Assembly (NCBI GenBank): GCA_947034885.2
Contig: OX344751.2
Location: 19,096,001-19,160,000 of the forward strand
Origin: Thuidium tamariscinum
Taxonomy: Eukaryota; Streptophyta; Bryopsida; Hypnales; Thuidiaceae
Length of the DNA: 64,000 nt
Reading direction: 5' to 3'
Shown: in pieces, positions 35,199 through 48,385 of the stretch
Position numbering within the stretch: position 1 is the stretch's first letter
Layout: every line of letters starts with the position of its first letter
Program-made: the position numbers and the translations under genes
The notes under the pieces: generated by a model
Told to the model about the DNA's origin: nothing
The model's database searches: none
The model's input: only the letters and a program-made list of their open reading frames with translations

Positions 35199-38100
35199 AT
35201 GGCGTCCACGGCAGGGAGTGAGCCTCTCAGGGACGTGGCGGAGGCTTGCAAGAAGAAGGAGTGGTCGATAGCGATTCGCATCCTTAACTCGCTCCCTGAA
35301 ACGGCGAAATCCGCCCCCCTGATTTGGTATCTCCACCACCATTCTAGCGTTAGGGTTTAGTTTCCTCAGCCGACTCTAAACCACCTTTCGAGAGGGACAC
35401 AACTGTAAATTTAGATGCTTAATATGAAAACCTCGATTAGAATCGCGCTAGTCGTGTGAAAATGATCCGGAGAGGATCATGACAGACCGGAAGCTAGTTC
35501 CAGTAGTCAGTGCTTTGTCTACCCGTGTGTGCAAGTTTCGCATTGGTTTCTCGTTTCATGTTGATCAGAGGTTTTTGTTTCAATTGCTACAGCAACAGGG
35601 CGTGGTGCTACAGTAAGCTGGAGTTGCACAAGCATGTAGTTAAGGACTGTGATAAAGCAATTGCGCTCAACCCGTCTACTCTGCAGGCCTACTTATACAA
35701 AGGTGCGAAACCATGGGTGATATCTCATAATCTTTTGTCATTACGCGAAAGTACTTTGTCGGTGCACATAATGCCACATGAAATTGTTTGCATCTTAGTT
35801 CTGACCAGTTCCAGTTTGTAAGGCTTTCGTCCCAGTAGTTTGCATATTGCTAAGTATCGATCTGGTTGGTTCGTCTGGTAATCAAGGGTACTAGAGAACA
35901 GAATCTTCCATTTACTCCATCTTTTAATTGCCATTTTGATCGGCTTAGACTGCGTTTTTTTCAATTCTGGTTTGAAGTACTCTGTTTTTAATTTGCGAGT
36001 GCGCATGCGAATATCCAAAAACATTCTGAAAACGTCCAAATTATTACCTACCTCGCACTTCGGTTTATTCCGTTTTCCTGTAACCCTGTTCTGTTTTTTA
36101 GGAGGTAAAATGCTAATGTTTGATTGCTGTCTTTTAATCTATCAAGCATAAAGCCTTTCTGATGGAGTGTAAAATTTTGATGTGACACCACCATGTGGGT
36201 GGCCAGGACAGGCACTGGCCGCTCTGAACAAGAAAGAGGAGGCATGTCAAGTGTGGCAGAGAGGGTACGAGTCGGCCCTTGGCTTGCCCGAGGAGCTTCC
36301 GTATGTGGTGCAGCTCCACTCCCTGGCTATGGGCAATTCCACTCCAGAGCCGCCTGCAAAATCATCAGCCGAGGTGATCTAGGTGCCTGGTGATGTCACG
36401 ATGGTGACTTCCTCTTCGAGCTTGATTGATTAGCGCACAACTGTTGTTCTGACTTTAAACATTATTGAAAAGCTTGTATTCTAATTTATCCGATTCCTCT
36501 TCATTTTCTGGAACAACTTAATTACCTTTAATATCTGCACTTAAAGTGCTGAGCATAATTACTTTTACTAGGACGGTCATTTTCGTTGATCATTCTTGTT
36601 GACAAATCAAAGAGAAATCCAGCGTCTCAGGGAATGCATTACTTGGATACAATATGCAAAGTTAGTTATTGGATGGCCTAAACCCAACGCAAAGTCTGAT
36701 ATTGAGGGTTGTGTTCATTCTCAAAATCAATATGCATCATTGTGCAGTTTTGGAGTGTTCAAATGAGGTGAGTGTCAATTAGGCACCTTTGTCTTGTGCA
36801 CGATTGTTGATAAGAATTGTGCTTCCGACCAGTCTAACACTTGAATCTCTGAATCATTTTTTTTTCAGGAAGAAGAGATCGCATCAATTTCACCCAGCGC
36901 AGTTTCTTTTAGCTCGTCAAGAAGGAACAGCAAAGTTAGTGCCGTTTCTGTCACAGAATCAGATTCGGAAGCAATGGATCCAGTATATGGAGGCTCTAAA
37001 AGCAGACAGTCTAGATTGTCTGTGACAGTAGACATCAAGTTGTCCAAAGGCATCCAACAGGTCTACTTCGTTGTCACCTGTCTACTCCAGGCAACGTCGT
37101 TTCTAACATGTCGGTATATTATTCTATTAATCCTCGTACAATGATGCGTAGTTCTAGGTGATGCTTTTCAAGAGTAAGGTGGTACATTGACAACATAGAG
37201 TTTGTCTAACAGGTGAACCGCGGGAATTATGAAGAGGCAGTTGGCATCTTCAATTCGGTACACTGAATTTTTTTTAATTCTCTTCAGGAAAGATCATTTT
37301 AGAATATGAATATCCGCTTCTGTTCTAATATGCTCCTCCAGTTTAGGTTGTGAATTGTGAATACGATATGTCCCATGCTGGTGAAATGAGATGTTCTCAC
37401 TGTGATGTGTCTAAAGATTGTAGTGTGAATCCTGATTAGTTGAAATTTCCCTATTTCCGACAGATTCTGACTGAGACTCCGAAATCGTGTGGTGCATTGC
37501 TGGGACGAGGCACGGCTTACGCTTTCATGAGAAAGCTCAAAAAAGCAATCACCGATTTCAGTAAGGTAACCTAGTCAATGCATGCTGTAGAAGTTCTCAT
37601 GTGGACACTACATTTCTTCTTGTATACCTTCTATACTTTTATGATATGTGAGCAAGGCATGATGGAGAATGCCATGCATGCTTCAAGGATAAGGTTATCA
37701 TTTTTTCTTTGCAGGGCAGCAACTTTTCTTGTATGAAAGAAGTTCTGTTACCACAAGGAGTCTTTTATCGAAATAATCGACCGATTTACTGTGATCTCTT
37801 GTATCCTGCAGGCTATTGAAGTGGATCCGAAAACTGCTGAGGCTTGGAAAAGACGTGGACAAGCTCGGGCGGCAATTGGAGAAACTACCGAGGTCTGAGA
37901 CGATTACTTAATTCTATAAGCAGATACTTGTTCATGCTATAAGCTTCCGACGTAATAATAATTGAGCATGTAAATGGGAATTTTACCTCAAGGTGGCCGA
38001 TATTTTGTCGCAGGCTCTTGAGGACTTGTCCAAAGCAATCAAGCTGGAGCCTACACCTGACTTATTGCATGAAAGAGGTATACTAATAAGCTCGAAAAGG

Positions 38101-41100
38101 TTGCCGTTGTTTATGGACGTGTGGGCTGGGGATTCGTAGGGTCGGCTTGCTTATCATGGCAACACTGGGAAGCTCATATAATCTTCATACACAGGGCTTT
38201 TGTAACATCTGTTTTATCTTGCAGGTGTTGTAAACTTCAAGCTCAAAAACTTCTATGCAGCTATCGAAGATTTAAAAGGTTGTCTAGCTCAAGATGCTGA
38301 AAACATGCATGCGCACAACTACTTGGTACGTTCATTTTGCTGTATACATCCTTTAAATTTGGATTTGAGTTGAAGTAGGTGACAGACTTTAAGTGCACTA
38401 CATGAACTTCGATTCTCTCTTTTTGGACCTGGGGGTTACTCTTCCGTAAACTGACTATGGAGTTGAACCTGTTGTGTAGGGACTTGCTTTGACAGCGTCT
38501 GGTAGTTATGCCGCTGGCATTAAAGCTCAGCGCAGAGCCGTTGAATTGAACGATAATTTCAAGGAAGGATGGGTGCACCTGGCACAGGTACTTGTAATCT
38601 GAGAATGTTGTTTTTACCCAAGATTCTTGTACTGGTTGCAATTACTTGTGTTTGTGTACCTCATCTTGTCTCTATAGTGTAATGACTGATTACGTTAGGA
38701 TTTATAATGAAGTTCAAATATTCTAATACTAACCTGCACTTGTTTACTCCTATACTGTTTGTCAGTCATACAAAGAATTGGCAGATTCTGAAAAGGCAAT
38801 TGAATGCCTGATGAAGGCCACTGCAATTGATGACAAGTGAGTGTTCCTCGATTAAATTTACTTGTGGTATTAAATGTATTCCTTGGGACCTTTGAGAGGC
38901 GCAATATTGTTCTTGGGATACTACTGATCTATAGCTCGGGCATCTAACTCAGAAGACTCTCAATTTGTTGTTTGTGACTGCGCAATCATTGCAGACTATT
39001 TATAGTAGTAATTTTACGTTACTGTGTTAAGTATATCTGTTTATGAGGTAGTTCAAGGCGGTTGAGTTGTGTTTTGCTATTTTAATAGATATGGAAATGC
39101 ATATCGATTATGGGGGACCCTTCTTTATAGCCTTGGTGACCACAGGTATGCGGTATTGCATCGTCATTATCTTCGATATTTGAGTGCAATAGAAATCATT
39201 ATCGTTAGCTGAAATTCTTCTAAAAAGCTATGAAATGTGTAACTTTGCAAAAATTTAAAATTCAAAAAAATCATGTTACACTACAAGATCTTTATGATCA
39301 TACACGTATTGTAACGTTTAGCTATAAATTTACTTAACATAGGTCACAACTGAACTTTCCATGCTGTGTTGTGATACTTCACTTGTTTTCTAGAAAAGTG
39401 ATGAGGAATTGACGATAAGTTGATACTCTTGTCAGAAATGCATCGAAGATGCTGACCACAGCCGCAGAACTTGAAGTTGATACCTTGGAGTGCATTTATC
39501 TCCGGGGTTCCTGTTCCCAGGCCCTGGGGGAGTTCTCGGATGCAGTAAGTTTCTTTCTCAAGCCTAAAGGGCCTGCAAAATGTGTTTGGACCTGACAGCA
39601 GGTCGGGCCTTAAAACAGATCTTAAATGTGTTTCTTCGCTGGCGTTCATCGTCAGTCCATGGCAATTTAGTTTTATTCAACTTCTCTCACAATCTTAACA
39701 TTAACTCTCTACTTTCATTTGGACCCCTGGTCTTTGACATAAGCGCTTAAAATAATTAACTGTGATGAATTTTTTGCGGATAATATTTCCTGAAACATGT
39801 TGCATGGTGCTGTAGGTCCGAGATTATGATTCTATTCTTGACATGGACCTCGATAATTCAGAGAACAGGACTTTGCAGATTTTGGCTTTTTATCAGGTAA
39901 GCTAGCATGTGGATGGTGTTTTCTCGTTGTACTGTTTTCTCGATTTCTGTCATTCGTGATTTTTTAATATGGCGTTAAGGATTTCTAGCAGTGATGCAGT
40001 TGTGGACCGACAGTGCACCGTTACTTGATTGTCATGGCCTTTTTGAACTAATTGACAGTATTGATGGTGGGATGTGATCGCAACGTGCATTCAGTCTCTA
40101 GGTTGTTAGCGATCGCTTGCTGAATTTCGAGATTCAGCTAGGAAATCTTGACCGGTGTGCTGATGACTTTCTCTTTAATCTGCTGCAGAGGGAGAACGCA
40201 CTGTACACAGTTACAAAACTTTCTCAGCCATTTGGCCGATTTGACATGGATGGTGATCTTAGTCCGATCTACAAAGTAAGTCAGTAACCGGTAGTACTGC
40301 AAAATTGGACTCTTGCACTCTATTCTGTAGATTATGGGTGTTTGCCAATGATATTACCTTTATTTGACTGTCCACGTTTGGTGCGACAGGAAGCATGGTG
40401 TAAGAGGCTACCACCTGATTTTTATTATCATACATATAAGCCCCAGCCTGTACTTAAGGAAATGTCGAAAGGGAGTCTCAGACAGCAGGACACGGCACTT
40501 ACCAAGAGTAAGAAGCAGCTTTTGGATGCAGCTGATGCGATTGGTCGTCTTATTCAGTACGATTGTCCAGGGTTCATGAAAAATGCTCGGCAGGTACTTT
40601 GTGCTGTCACATTCATTCTGATACTTGTTGTCAGGGTGCCTAAATATTCCTAGGACTTTAGGTCTGCATTGCTGGCTTAATTATTCTGGTATATGTAGTT
40701 TTCCTTTTTGAAGGAATGTGTAATTTATGATAATTTCGTCGTTTAACCTCCTGAAAGGGATCTTACTGAATTTTGGATAGTAATGAATCTCTGGCAGCAA
40801 CGCATGGCTGGTTTTGCTGCGATTGAAATTGCACAAAAGGTGTCATACACATGGCGAACGATGAATGAGAGCTGGGATGAGCATTTTCAAAGTAAAGAAA
40901 AGGGTGGGCGGAAAAACAAAAAGAAAAGCGGTAACGGACGAGCAGTTAACAAAGGGTAATCAGCTCACAAACCTGGTACTACCTGTGGTTGTAGATCGGA
41001 TTGATTCGGATTGATTGACTATCTCGGGATCATATGACAGTGGACAGGAAAATAATGACGGGATGGATCCTTTTATGTCTTCCTGGAGAGACGTTTACTC

Positions 41101-44100
41101 GGTAGCTGTCAAGTGGCGGCAGGTTTCAGAGCCTTGTGACTCCGTAGTCTGGGTTGATAAGCTGAGGTATGAGCTGGTTCTGCAAATACTTTTATGCTTT
41201 CAATATATATAAAGATTTCAACTGAAATCTGATGTGATACACCTTCAGCTCAGTTTCTTATGTCTTCCTCTCTTAGGTATCGTGGATATTTCTTACTCTA
41301 TTCGAAGTTTGTCCTTCTTGTGTTATATTTGTCGCGAATACAGTCACGTCATCTTCATTTTCTGAAGCTGCGAATACATATTGGTGTATGCAGTGAGAAA
41401 GAGTTTGCAGCAGGATTCGGATCACATACTCCTATGGTGCTTGGACAAGCTCAAGTTGTTCGCTATTACCCAAATTTTGACAGGTACTTGGATGCATTTT
41501 ATAAATGTCTTTCCGATGATTTTTGGTCTTAAGTCTAGACATATATTCCTTTTGCTTTCGACGCTTGATGAACCTGTATTGTCCCTGCATGACCTAAAGA
41601 TTTCTGGATCCATGTGAAAGATAAGGCATTTCATTAAAACTGGGAATTTATTGGTAGCTTGCCAAGGGAAATCATGTCCTATTACGATTTGTCCTTGATT
41701 ATCTGGTCTTGTGTTTCTGCAGAGCATTCAAAATTGTTAAGGATTTGATACACGAGAGTGGCTATGTTAACGATGCAGCCAATCGTCCTGTGAACATGAA
41801 AGATCCTGCAAAATTGAAGGCTGTGAGTACAGTTCACTCTAATTTATTATGTGATATACGCTTATACTCTGATGAAAGAATATGCCATATCTATGGTTTA
41901 TATGCAAATCAAGTCCAATAAAGATCGATTTACCCTACTCGCTATATTTTTTAAGTTTTGTTCTTGTGAGCTGACTTGGAAGGGATGCCTGTCCGTGCAC
42001 GAAACTGGGACCCAGTTTGTGACCTTGTCTGGTTATCGTTTAGGTTGTTACATTTTCAAAACCTAGTGCTGGATCCCCCAATTCTTTCATGGAATTCTCT
42101 TGCCGAATATGTGATTTCTATTATCAAAGGACCACTGCTTACATGTGAGGTTTGCTCGGAAATTTGATTACAGGTAGATTCTGCTAAGGATCTTTCGGAG
42201 CTTTTTAAATTGATTGGAAGGGACTTTTGGGTGGTTACACCTTGTAATAGTACTCATGAAAAAGGGTACTGGATCCAACCGCCTTCAGTAACTAGATGCT
42301 TATATACTCATGACATCGTTTGCAATGCTTTCATTTCATTTAGAAGATAAGAAGTCTCATATGTTTTTTATTCAGTTAAGGAGCTTTTGTCACATATGTC
42401 TTGATGTGGAGTATTGCAGGAAAATATTGGATGGTACACGACTTACTCTTCAAAAACAGTACGTCAATAGCTGCCATTTTCTTTTCTTTTTCTCTAGTGT
42501 GATTTGCTCCTCAATTGGGTATTATGTTGAAATGTGTATGGCTACTTAGCGCAAGACGTATTGCAGATCTGCACCTTAACCTGAAAATTTTCATTCGATT
42601 TCCTGCTGTTGACACTGCCTTATATACAATGTTTAGAGGCACGAAGGGATACGACTTCTCAATAAGAACACCAGGCACTCCATCACGCTGGGCGGATTAT
42701 GATGCTGAAATGGCAGCTGCCTGGCAGGTGCGCAGTTTTGATTTAATACCTTATAATGCTTTAAGCATCTTTCAGATTTGACATTAAGAGCATTGGTACT
42801 GCTGAGGACTTTTGAAAACATGCATTTAAGAATTTTTTTCAGTCATTAGCAACCAGGTGTATTGCTGCTTATGCCCTTTTGCCACATTCCTGAGGTTTGA
42901 TTATTAATTGGAAATAAACTGCGCATCCTTTTTCCTTTTGCATGTAGACGGCGTGAGGTGTAGCTCTAAGATGGGATCTTGCGCCTTAACAACTCGTAGC
43001 AACTAGCACACTATTATTATTCTTTTCTGACATAATCTGGGCGTGGGAACAGGCATTATGTGACGCATATTGCAACAAAGCATATGGCTCATTGGAGCTC
43101 TCTGAACTGGAGAATGTGCGTGACTGTGTACTGAGGCTTTCGTTCTACTGGTATGTCTTCATCAACTATTTTCTTGCAAATCTGTTCACATGCTATGCCC
43201 CTTTTCCTTAAGGCTCTTATAACTGTTGCGGAGTGTTAGTGTCGTAATGTAGCAGTGTGGGTTCTGTTTCTCGACAAACTTCTATTTTGTGTCAGTTGGA
43301 TAGATTCCTAACATACTGCAAGTGATTTTGTAGGTACAATTTCATGCCACTTGCAAGAGGCACAGCTGTAGTGGGTTATGTCACATTGTTGGGATTATTC
43401 CTTGCTGCTAATATGAAAGTCACAAGCTCCATTCCCCAAAACCTTCAGGTACAGTCATATCTCCTGAAATATTTGATAATTGCTGGTGAGCAGTTTAGTT
43501 TTCTCTCCCACTGACTGTTTACAAGAATTTTTTGTCCAAACCTCCCGGCATGAGATATACAGCACTTTGGACCACTGAGTACTAATCTCTCAGACTGACA
43601 TTCAGCGGCAACCGAAACTCAGCTTTATCCTTTTGTGATCACTATTGTGTCCTAAGCAAATTTTGCAGAGATAGTAATTACTATCTGTGTACATTCTTTT
43701 AGTACACCTCAACCTTTAAATGCCCAAATAGCTAAATTTGGCCGCTTCCACATCTGTTGGAGTTAAAAGAAGTCGTTTAGAGAGGTAAAGCAAATGTACC
43801 AACAGAGAGGAAATCATGCCCTATTTTTTTTATAACAGGAATATGTCTTTTAAATTACCGTAGTCGACTAATAACTCCGAAATTGAACTTAATATTTGAG
43901 TTTAGTATTTGGGCACTTATGGGTTAATTGGTGTGTCATCGAACCGAGGTGAAATTTGTACTGTTAAAATGAATTGATAATAGCATTTGGAGTATCTTAA
44001 ACATTCTTCACATTATGAGTTGGGTTTTGAACAGCTGGATTGGGAAGCAATTCTTGCGCCAAGTTTGCATACGTTTAACCAGGCTGTTCGACCCTGGTTA

Positions 44101-44208
44101 TACCCTTCGGCAAGTATAGACACGGAATGGCAATCTCTTCCTGATGTGTCATCCACGTTTAGCACAACGGGTGCTGTCGTTGGCGCTTTGTCGTTGCAAG
44201 AGTGGTGA
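35199..44208 (+). CDS. SRFR1: TPR protein SRFR1 (suppressor of rps4-RLD1)
   Basis: TPR scaffold known in Arabidopsis as a negative regulator of TIR-NB-LRR effector-triggered immunity. 26 coding exons starting at 35199, 35593, 36207, 36869, 37213, 37464, 37812, 38014, 38225, 38480, 38766, 39089, 39436, 39816, 40189, 40390, 40798, 41041, 41394, 41723, 42174, 42420, 42637, 43053, 43334 and 44035, and ending at 35326, 35702, 36373, 37060, 37257, 37565, 37892, 38077, 38325, 38587, 38836, 39145, 39544, 39896, 40275, 40593, 40955, 41166, 41483, 41822, 42265, 42458, 42727, 43150, 43448 and 44208. Product 929 residues; Arabidopsis has about 1,050, the deficit being in the low-complexity linker after the first TPRs. 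N-terminal TPR (CNRAWCYSKLELHKHVVKDC), a central TPR array (AWKRRGQARAAIG, NFKLKNFYAAIEDL), then the conserved C-terminal half (GFGSHTPMVLGQAQVVRYYP, RTPGTPSRW) with a hydrophobic stretch (GTAVVGYVTLLGLFLAA). All phases agree. Confidence 0.95.
43709..43927. mobile_element. TTAA-type TIR element in the last SRFR1 intron
   Basis: The left end TCAACCTTTAAATGCCCAAA (from 43709) mirrors the right end, which read inward is TTAACCCATAAGTGCCCAAA. TTAA is intact on the right (43924-43927) and TCAA on the left. Length 219 bp, no ORF. Same terminal type as 8149-8376 and 11707-11930. Confidence 0.55.
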
Positions 44209-44689
44209 AGAGGATGGACTCGACCTCGATGCCCCGTTTTCATGTGTTGTGTTGTGAAAGAACGTCGAACGTATGTCAGGAAGCTGATTTTTAACAGATT
44301 CTGAGACGCGTTTATTTCATCGCCAGTCTTGAAGCTGTGCATCAGCCTTGCGCCTGTTTAGTGTCAGTTGCAGCTCCCGTTTGCGTGGTTAATGGCTGTG
44401 ACTAACATTACATTAAGTTGGGATTCCCACCTAGTACTATTGGATTATTTACTCGAAACAACTGCATATACCATGTGTTGATGTTCAAGTAGTCGACCTT
44501 GGAGGGCATGCAGCTGCGGGTGTGCAGAGCAGGTGTCCCCATTTTGGGGGGTCTGTGTTAGGCCTTGGAAATTCCATGGCCAATGACACTCGGGCACACC
44601 TACCCAGCACACACCTGAAGAAAGACAACCTCTCAACCTTGTGATTTGAGGTAGTCTACTCTAAAAGCTACCATTCAAGAGTTGATTGC

Positions 44690-44900
44690 CTTTGGGGGAA
44701 AGCTAAACTCCTTGAATCAATTCTCAGGAAAGTTTATAGGAAGAAAAGTGGAATTTGCATCTTCCCCAAGTTGCTTCATATATTTTTGGACCTTTGTGGA
44801 ATTAGTTATGAATTTTTGAAGTTGAAACAGTGTAGTCATTATAATTGGCAACCTTTTGAAATGTACAGTACATTATTGGTACATTGAAGAAAGAAAAATG
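44690..44900. repeat. Degenerate copy of the 330-bp foldback family
   Basis: Shares the block 'ttcatatatttttgga...aattagttatgaatttttgaagttgaa' with the copies at 50361, 52021, 58347 and 61742. Ends not clear. Confidence 0.45.
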
Positions 44901-44949
44901 TAACTATGTGTCTTGATTGCATTTAGAGCATGGTTATTTTTAGAGTTAA

Positions 44950-45232
44950 CTACCTTATTTTAGCTACACTAAATAGTGAAATTAGGTTGCCTTTACAATG
45001 AAGTTGCCTTACCCCAAGAAACTTACTCTAGAAGTTGTTTAAGTCAATAAATATTTATACAAATACTTCCATTTGTACATATGGAGGTTCATGAGCTTAA
45101 GCTACACCATTATCTAAATAAAAAATAGTGCATTCTCGTACAATAACAACAAATATTTATATATTGTGGAATGTCAAGAAATTAGGGAGAAGTAATCTAA
45201 TTTCACTATTTAGTGTAGCTTCAAATTAAGTA
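44950..45232. mobile_element. ~283-bp foldback element
   Basis: 23 bases at 44962-44984 (AGCTACACTAAATAGTGAAA and three more) are perfectly inverted at 45198-45220, with imperfect extension to about 40 bp per arm. No ORF and no clear target duplication. A MITE of unassigned superfamily. Confidence 0.65.
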
Positions 45233-46096
45233 ATTTTGTTCAAAATTGTCTACTTTCAATAGCTACTTACATTTATATTTTCACAAAGGACATAGTTATT
45301 ATTTTGTGGTTTGAATTCCTTCAAACCTTGAAAGTCATTGATTAAATATCTTTAATCCTTAGTGTTATAGGTGAATGTATTTAATATTATTCAACAATGA
45401 ATTCTACATAGCTTTGGAAGTCTATAAGACTCCTAGTTAGGGTATCTTAGGAATTAAGAATTGTTTTAGTTTATTGCTTTGAACCGATTGAAGACAAGGC
45501 TTTGTTTTGGTAGAAGCTACTTTGAAGAAGTTTGAATAGCTACTTGCTTTCATCCCATGAATTGTACTATGTAGTTGAACTAAATAAATATTGACCTTTA
45601 AAATCATAATATGTGAGTGAAACTTTTCAAAAATGTTTTTATCATTGATTCAAATAAAACATACTTCTTTCTTTCTAGTAGTATATGGAATAATTTTTTC
45701 TAAGCTTCAATGATTTCATTTTGGAGAATTGTTTTTTCAAAAACAATCATTGTCCATCCATCAAATGCTTCAGTATTTTCATAAAGATCCAAGAATTGAT
45801 TAAAAAAAATGTCTATTTTGAATTTAATTTGGCCTTACCTTGGGCTAGGAGGGAAAAACATCATTTTGCTTCGAAAATTTTATAATTCTTTCTAATTTGA
45901 GGATCTACTTAAATTTAATAGATCTTTTCTAGCAAAGGAAATTTGAATTATAGGGTTAGAAAGCTTGACAATGCAACATAGTTAAAAGTACAGGTAATTT
46001 TAAAACATATTTTCATTCACTCTGCAAGCATTGTTTTTCCTACACATTGCACACGAAATGATCTTTAAAATGATGAACTATCCTATTACTAGAAAG

Positions 46097-46134
46097 TGTT
46101 TTTGTTTTTGTTTTTGTTTTTTTGTTTTTTTTTG
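46097..46134. repeat. GTTTTT-type microsatellite
   Basis: Repeated GTTTTT units grading into poly-T. Confidence 0.8.
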
Positions 46135-46880
46135 ACAGTTTTGGAAGTATTTGCCAATTTTGACACATAAATCTTCATGGGTGAATTAAGATGTAACCAT
46201 GGAAAGCAATCAATCCCAACTCCTAAGTGTTTCTTTTAAATACTCCACCAACAATTATTTTTTGTTTTTCCATATTCAACTGATAAAAAAAATTGGAATT
46301 TTGATCAGTTTTCCACCCATAGTTTCAAGCTTCAGTTTTTTTTTTTCCATTTTTTTAAGGTTCACACTTCAGAGTACACTAACAGATGGTTCTTCTCAAT
46401 TATTATTGCTGAAGATACAGAGAGTACAACTTAGCATGTGATGGCCTGGCATGTCAGCCATTTTGCCCCCTTATGCTGAATGCACTGTCTCACAATGTTA
46501 TCTCATACAGTACTTGAATTGAAAAGATACCCTAAATCCTTCTTTCATTGGACATGGTCCATGTGTTTCAAGAAAACAACAATAAAAAATACCATAAATT
46601 AGCTATTTGATGACTTGATTTGAAGTAAACCATGCTCACTGGAGGCAATTAGGAACATTGAGAAACTTGAGATGCAATTGAGCATTGACTCTCCTCCACA
46701 GTGAAGAACTGAAGATTATGTGAGAATAACTTTTGTGCAGGCTACTAATACTCTGGACTGCAAATGTTCACTGATTTAAAATTATTATTGAAGACTTTGT
46801 TAATTATGACTTCCTCGCACATATATGTTTTCTCAACTTTTTTCATTTTTTCTACTCTTGGGAGACAAAATATCTTAGTA

Positions 46881-47241
46881 CTCCCTCTGTCCCACTAAAA
46901 GCTTCCTGATTAAGGTGGGTACACCCAAAAGCGCCCTATTCCTAAAAGCGCCATCTACAGTGCACATACATTTTCGAAATCAGTCATGTTCACAGACTGT
47001 AGATGACGCTTTCAGAAACAGACTATAACTTTTGCATACGGTATTCAAATCCTGCGTTCTTTGGTGCGTTGGAACATGTTTTCACTTGCCAACAAGACTA
47101 CATAAAAACTTGAATTAATTAATAGCAGGAACTAGGCTCAGTATGAATAAGTGGCGCTTTTAGGTGTACCTACCTTAGGCTGATTTAACAGTCTCTGTAG
47201 GAAGAATTTGGGAAGCTTTTAAGTTAGTGGGACAGAGGGAG
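46881..47241. mobile_element. Stowaway-type MITE (361 bp) with TA target duplication
   Basis: Starts CTCCCTCTGTCCCAC and ends GTGGGACAGAGGGAG, a perfect 15-bp inverted repeat, extended imperfectly by AAAAGCTTCC on both sides. TA flanks it at 46879-46880 and 47242-47243. CTCCCTC(C/T)GTCCCA with TA duplication is the classic plant Stowaway (Tc1/mariner) terminus. Most of its interior is a second TIR element (46913-47175). Confidence 0.9.
46913..47175. mobile_element. TA-flanked TIR element nested in the Stowaway MITE
   Basis: Left AGGTGGGTACACCCAAAAGC and, read from the right, AGGTAGGTACACCTAAAAGC: 18 of 20 match. TA flanks both sides (46911-46912 and 47176-47177). Length 263 bp. Divergent copies lie at 3.5, 31.0 and 53.3 kb, none with Stowaway ends visible around it. 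Confidence 0.8.
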
Positions 47242-47980
47242 TATAGGACTAGTAACTTAGAAGTATCATCATGACTTTGTAGCTTGTACAATGAACCCCC
47301 TATCTTGGTAACCAAGTTTCTGGATGCATTGGTAGGCCAAAACATGAAAGTTGTGATGTTAATCCCGCAGCATTCAATATGAATCCCCAAATGGTGATGC
47401 ACTATCACTCAAGTTGGCCCTGTGGATTAAAAATCAGATTCTCATGAGGTGGCAATTGAGATTGCAAGAGGGTCAGAGAAGGCACCTTCAGGATAAATTG
47501 TAGAAGTTTTTACTGCATAGCTTACAAGATTATAATGATCAAACATCTGTTGCAAGGCCAAATTTGGGGCGCTTGGACACTTGGGGGTTATGCCCCGGAG
47601 AATGGAAACCAATGAAAGACTGAGTAGTCAACCTCGTTAGAGTGGCAGGCCATGTGTCTTTGGTCTCCATCCCCATTTTCATGATGAGGACAGAAAACGT
47701 GTGGCCCCACGATGACCAAGGTGCACGTCATTTGTCCGGATTTGACCAAACTGGTTGCACTTAGCTTAGCAACTCTGGAACCTCAGTGGAATTGGGAAGG
47801 TCACAGAAGTTTGCAGGGAGGCTTGAAAGTGGACTATGGGCCTGTCAGTACTGCGTTGCACTAGAGCCTGATAAGACAAGGACTCTGTGTATTCTGGAGT
47901 GCCTCCACTTGGAGGGGTTTTGTTCGGAGTAAATAGTTCAAGAAGTTTTCATGTTTGTGTATGAATTTGAAGTAACTCAA

Positions 47981-48201
47981 AGGAGAGGCACCCAATGGTG
48001 TCCCTGTACCCAATGCCGTCCATTTCTACAGCACACAATCATTTCATGTTATAAATGTAGGTAGGTAGTACATGGCTTATTTCTTTTGACCTAAAACAAT
48101 ACGCAGTCTACAGTCTCGCTACATTTCTATTCTAGGATGAATGACTAACTTAGAAACAAACGGCATTGGGTACAGGGACGCCATTGGGTGACTCTCCCTT
48201 A
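47981..48201. mobile_element. ~220-bp MITE with long (~45 bp) inverted ends
   Basis: The left arm begins GGAGAGGCACCCAATGG and continues TGTCCCTGTACCCAATGCCG; the right arm read inward is GGAGAGTCACCCAATGG, then CGTCCCTGTACCCAATGCCG. Only a few mismatches over the arms, so this copy is fairly young. Target duplication not clear. No ORF. Confidence 0.8.
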
Positions 48202-48385
48202 GTGTTTTCTTTTATGAGCAGAATTATGCTCGGCCTGACAGATTTTGGCCTCTGTGGCACTCTCCTTTCAAATTTCAACCTATACCGGCCCAAAGCCAAC
48301 AAACCTTGATTTGAAGCTTTCCAATTTTGGGGGGCAATAAATGACCTCCCTCAATATGGTGTGAGAGCACAAATGATGGTTGTAA

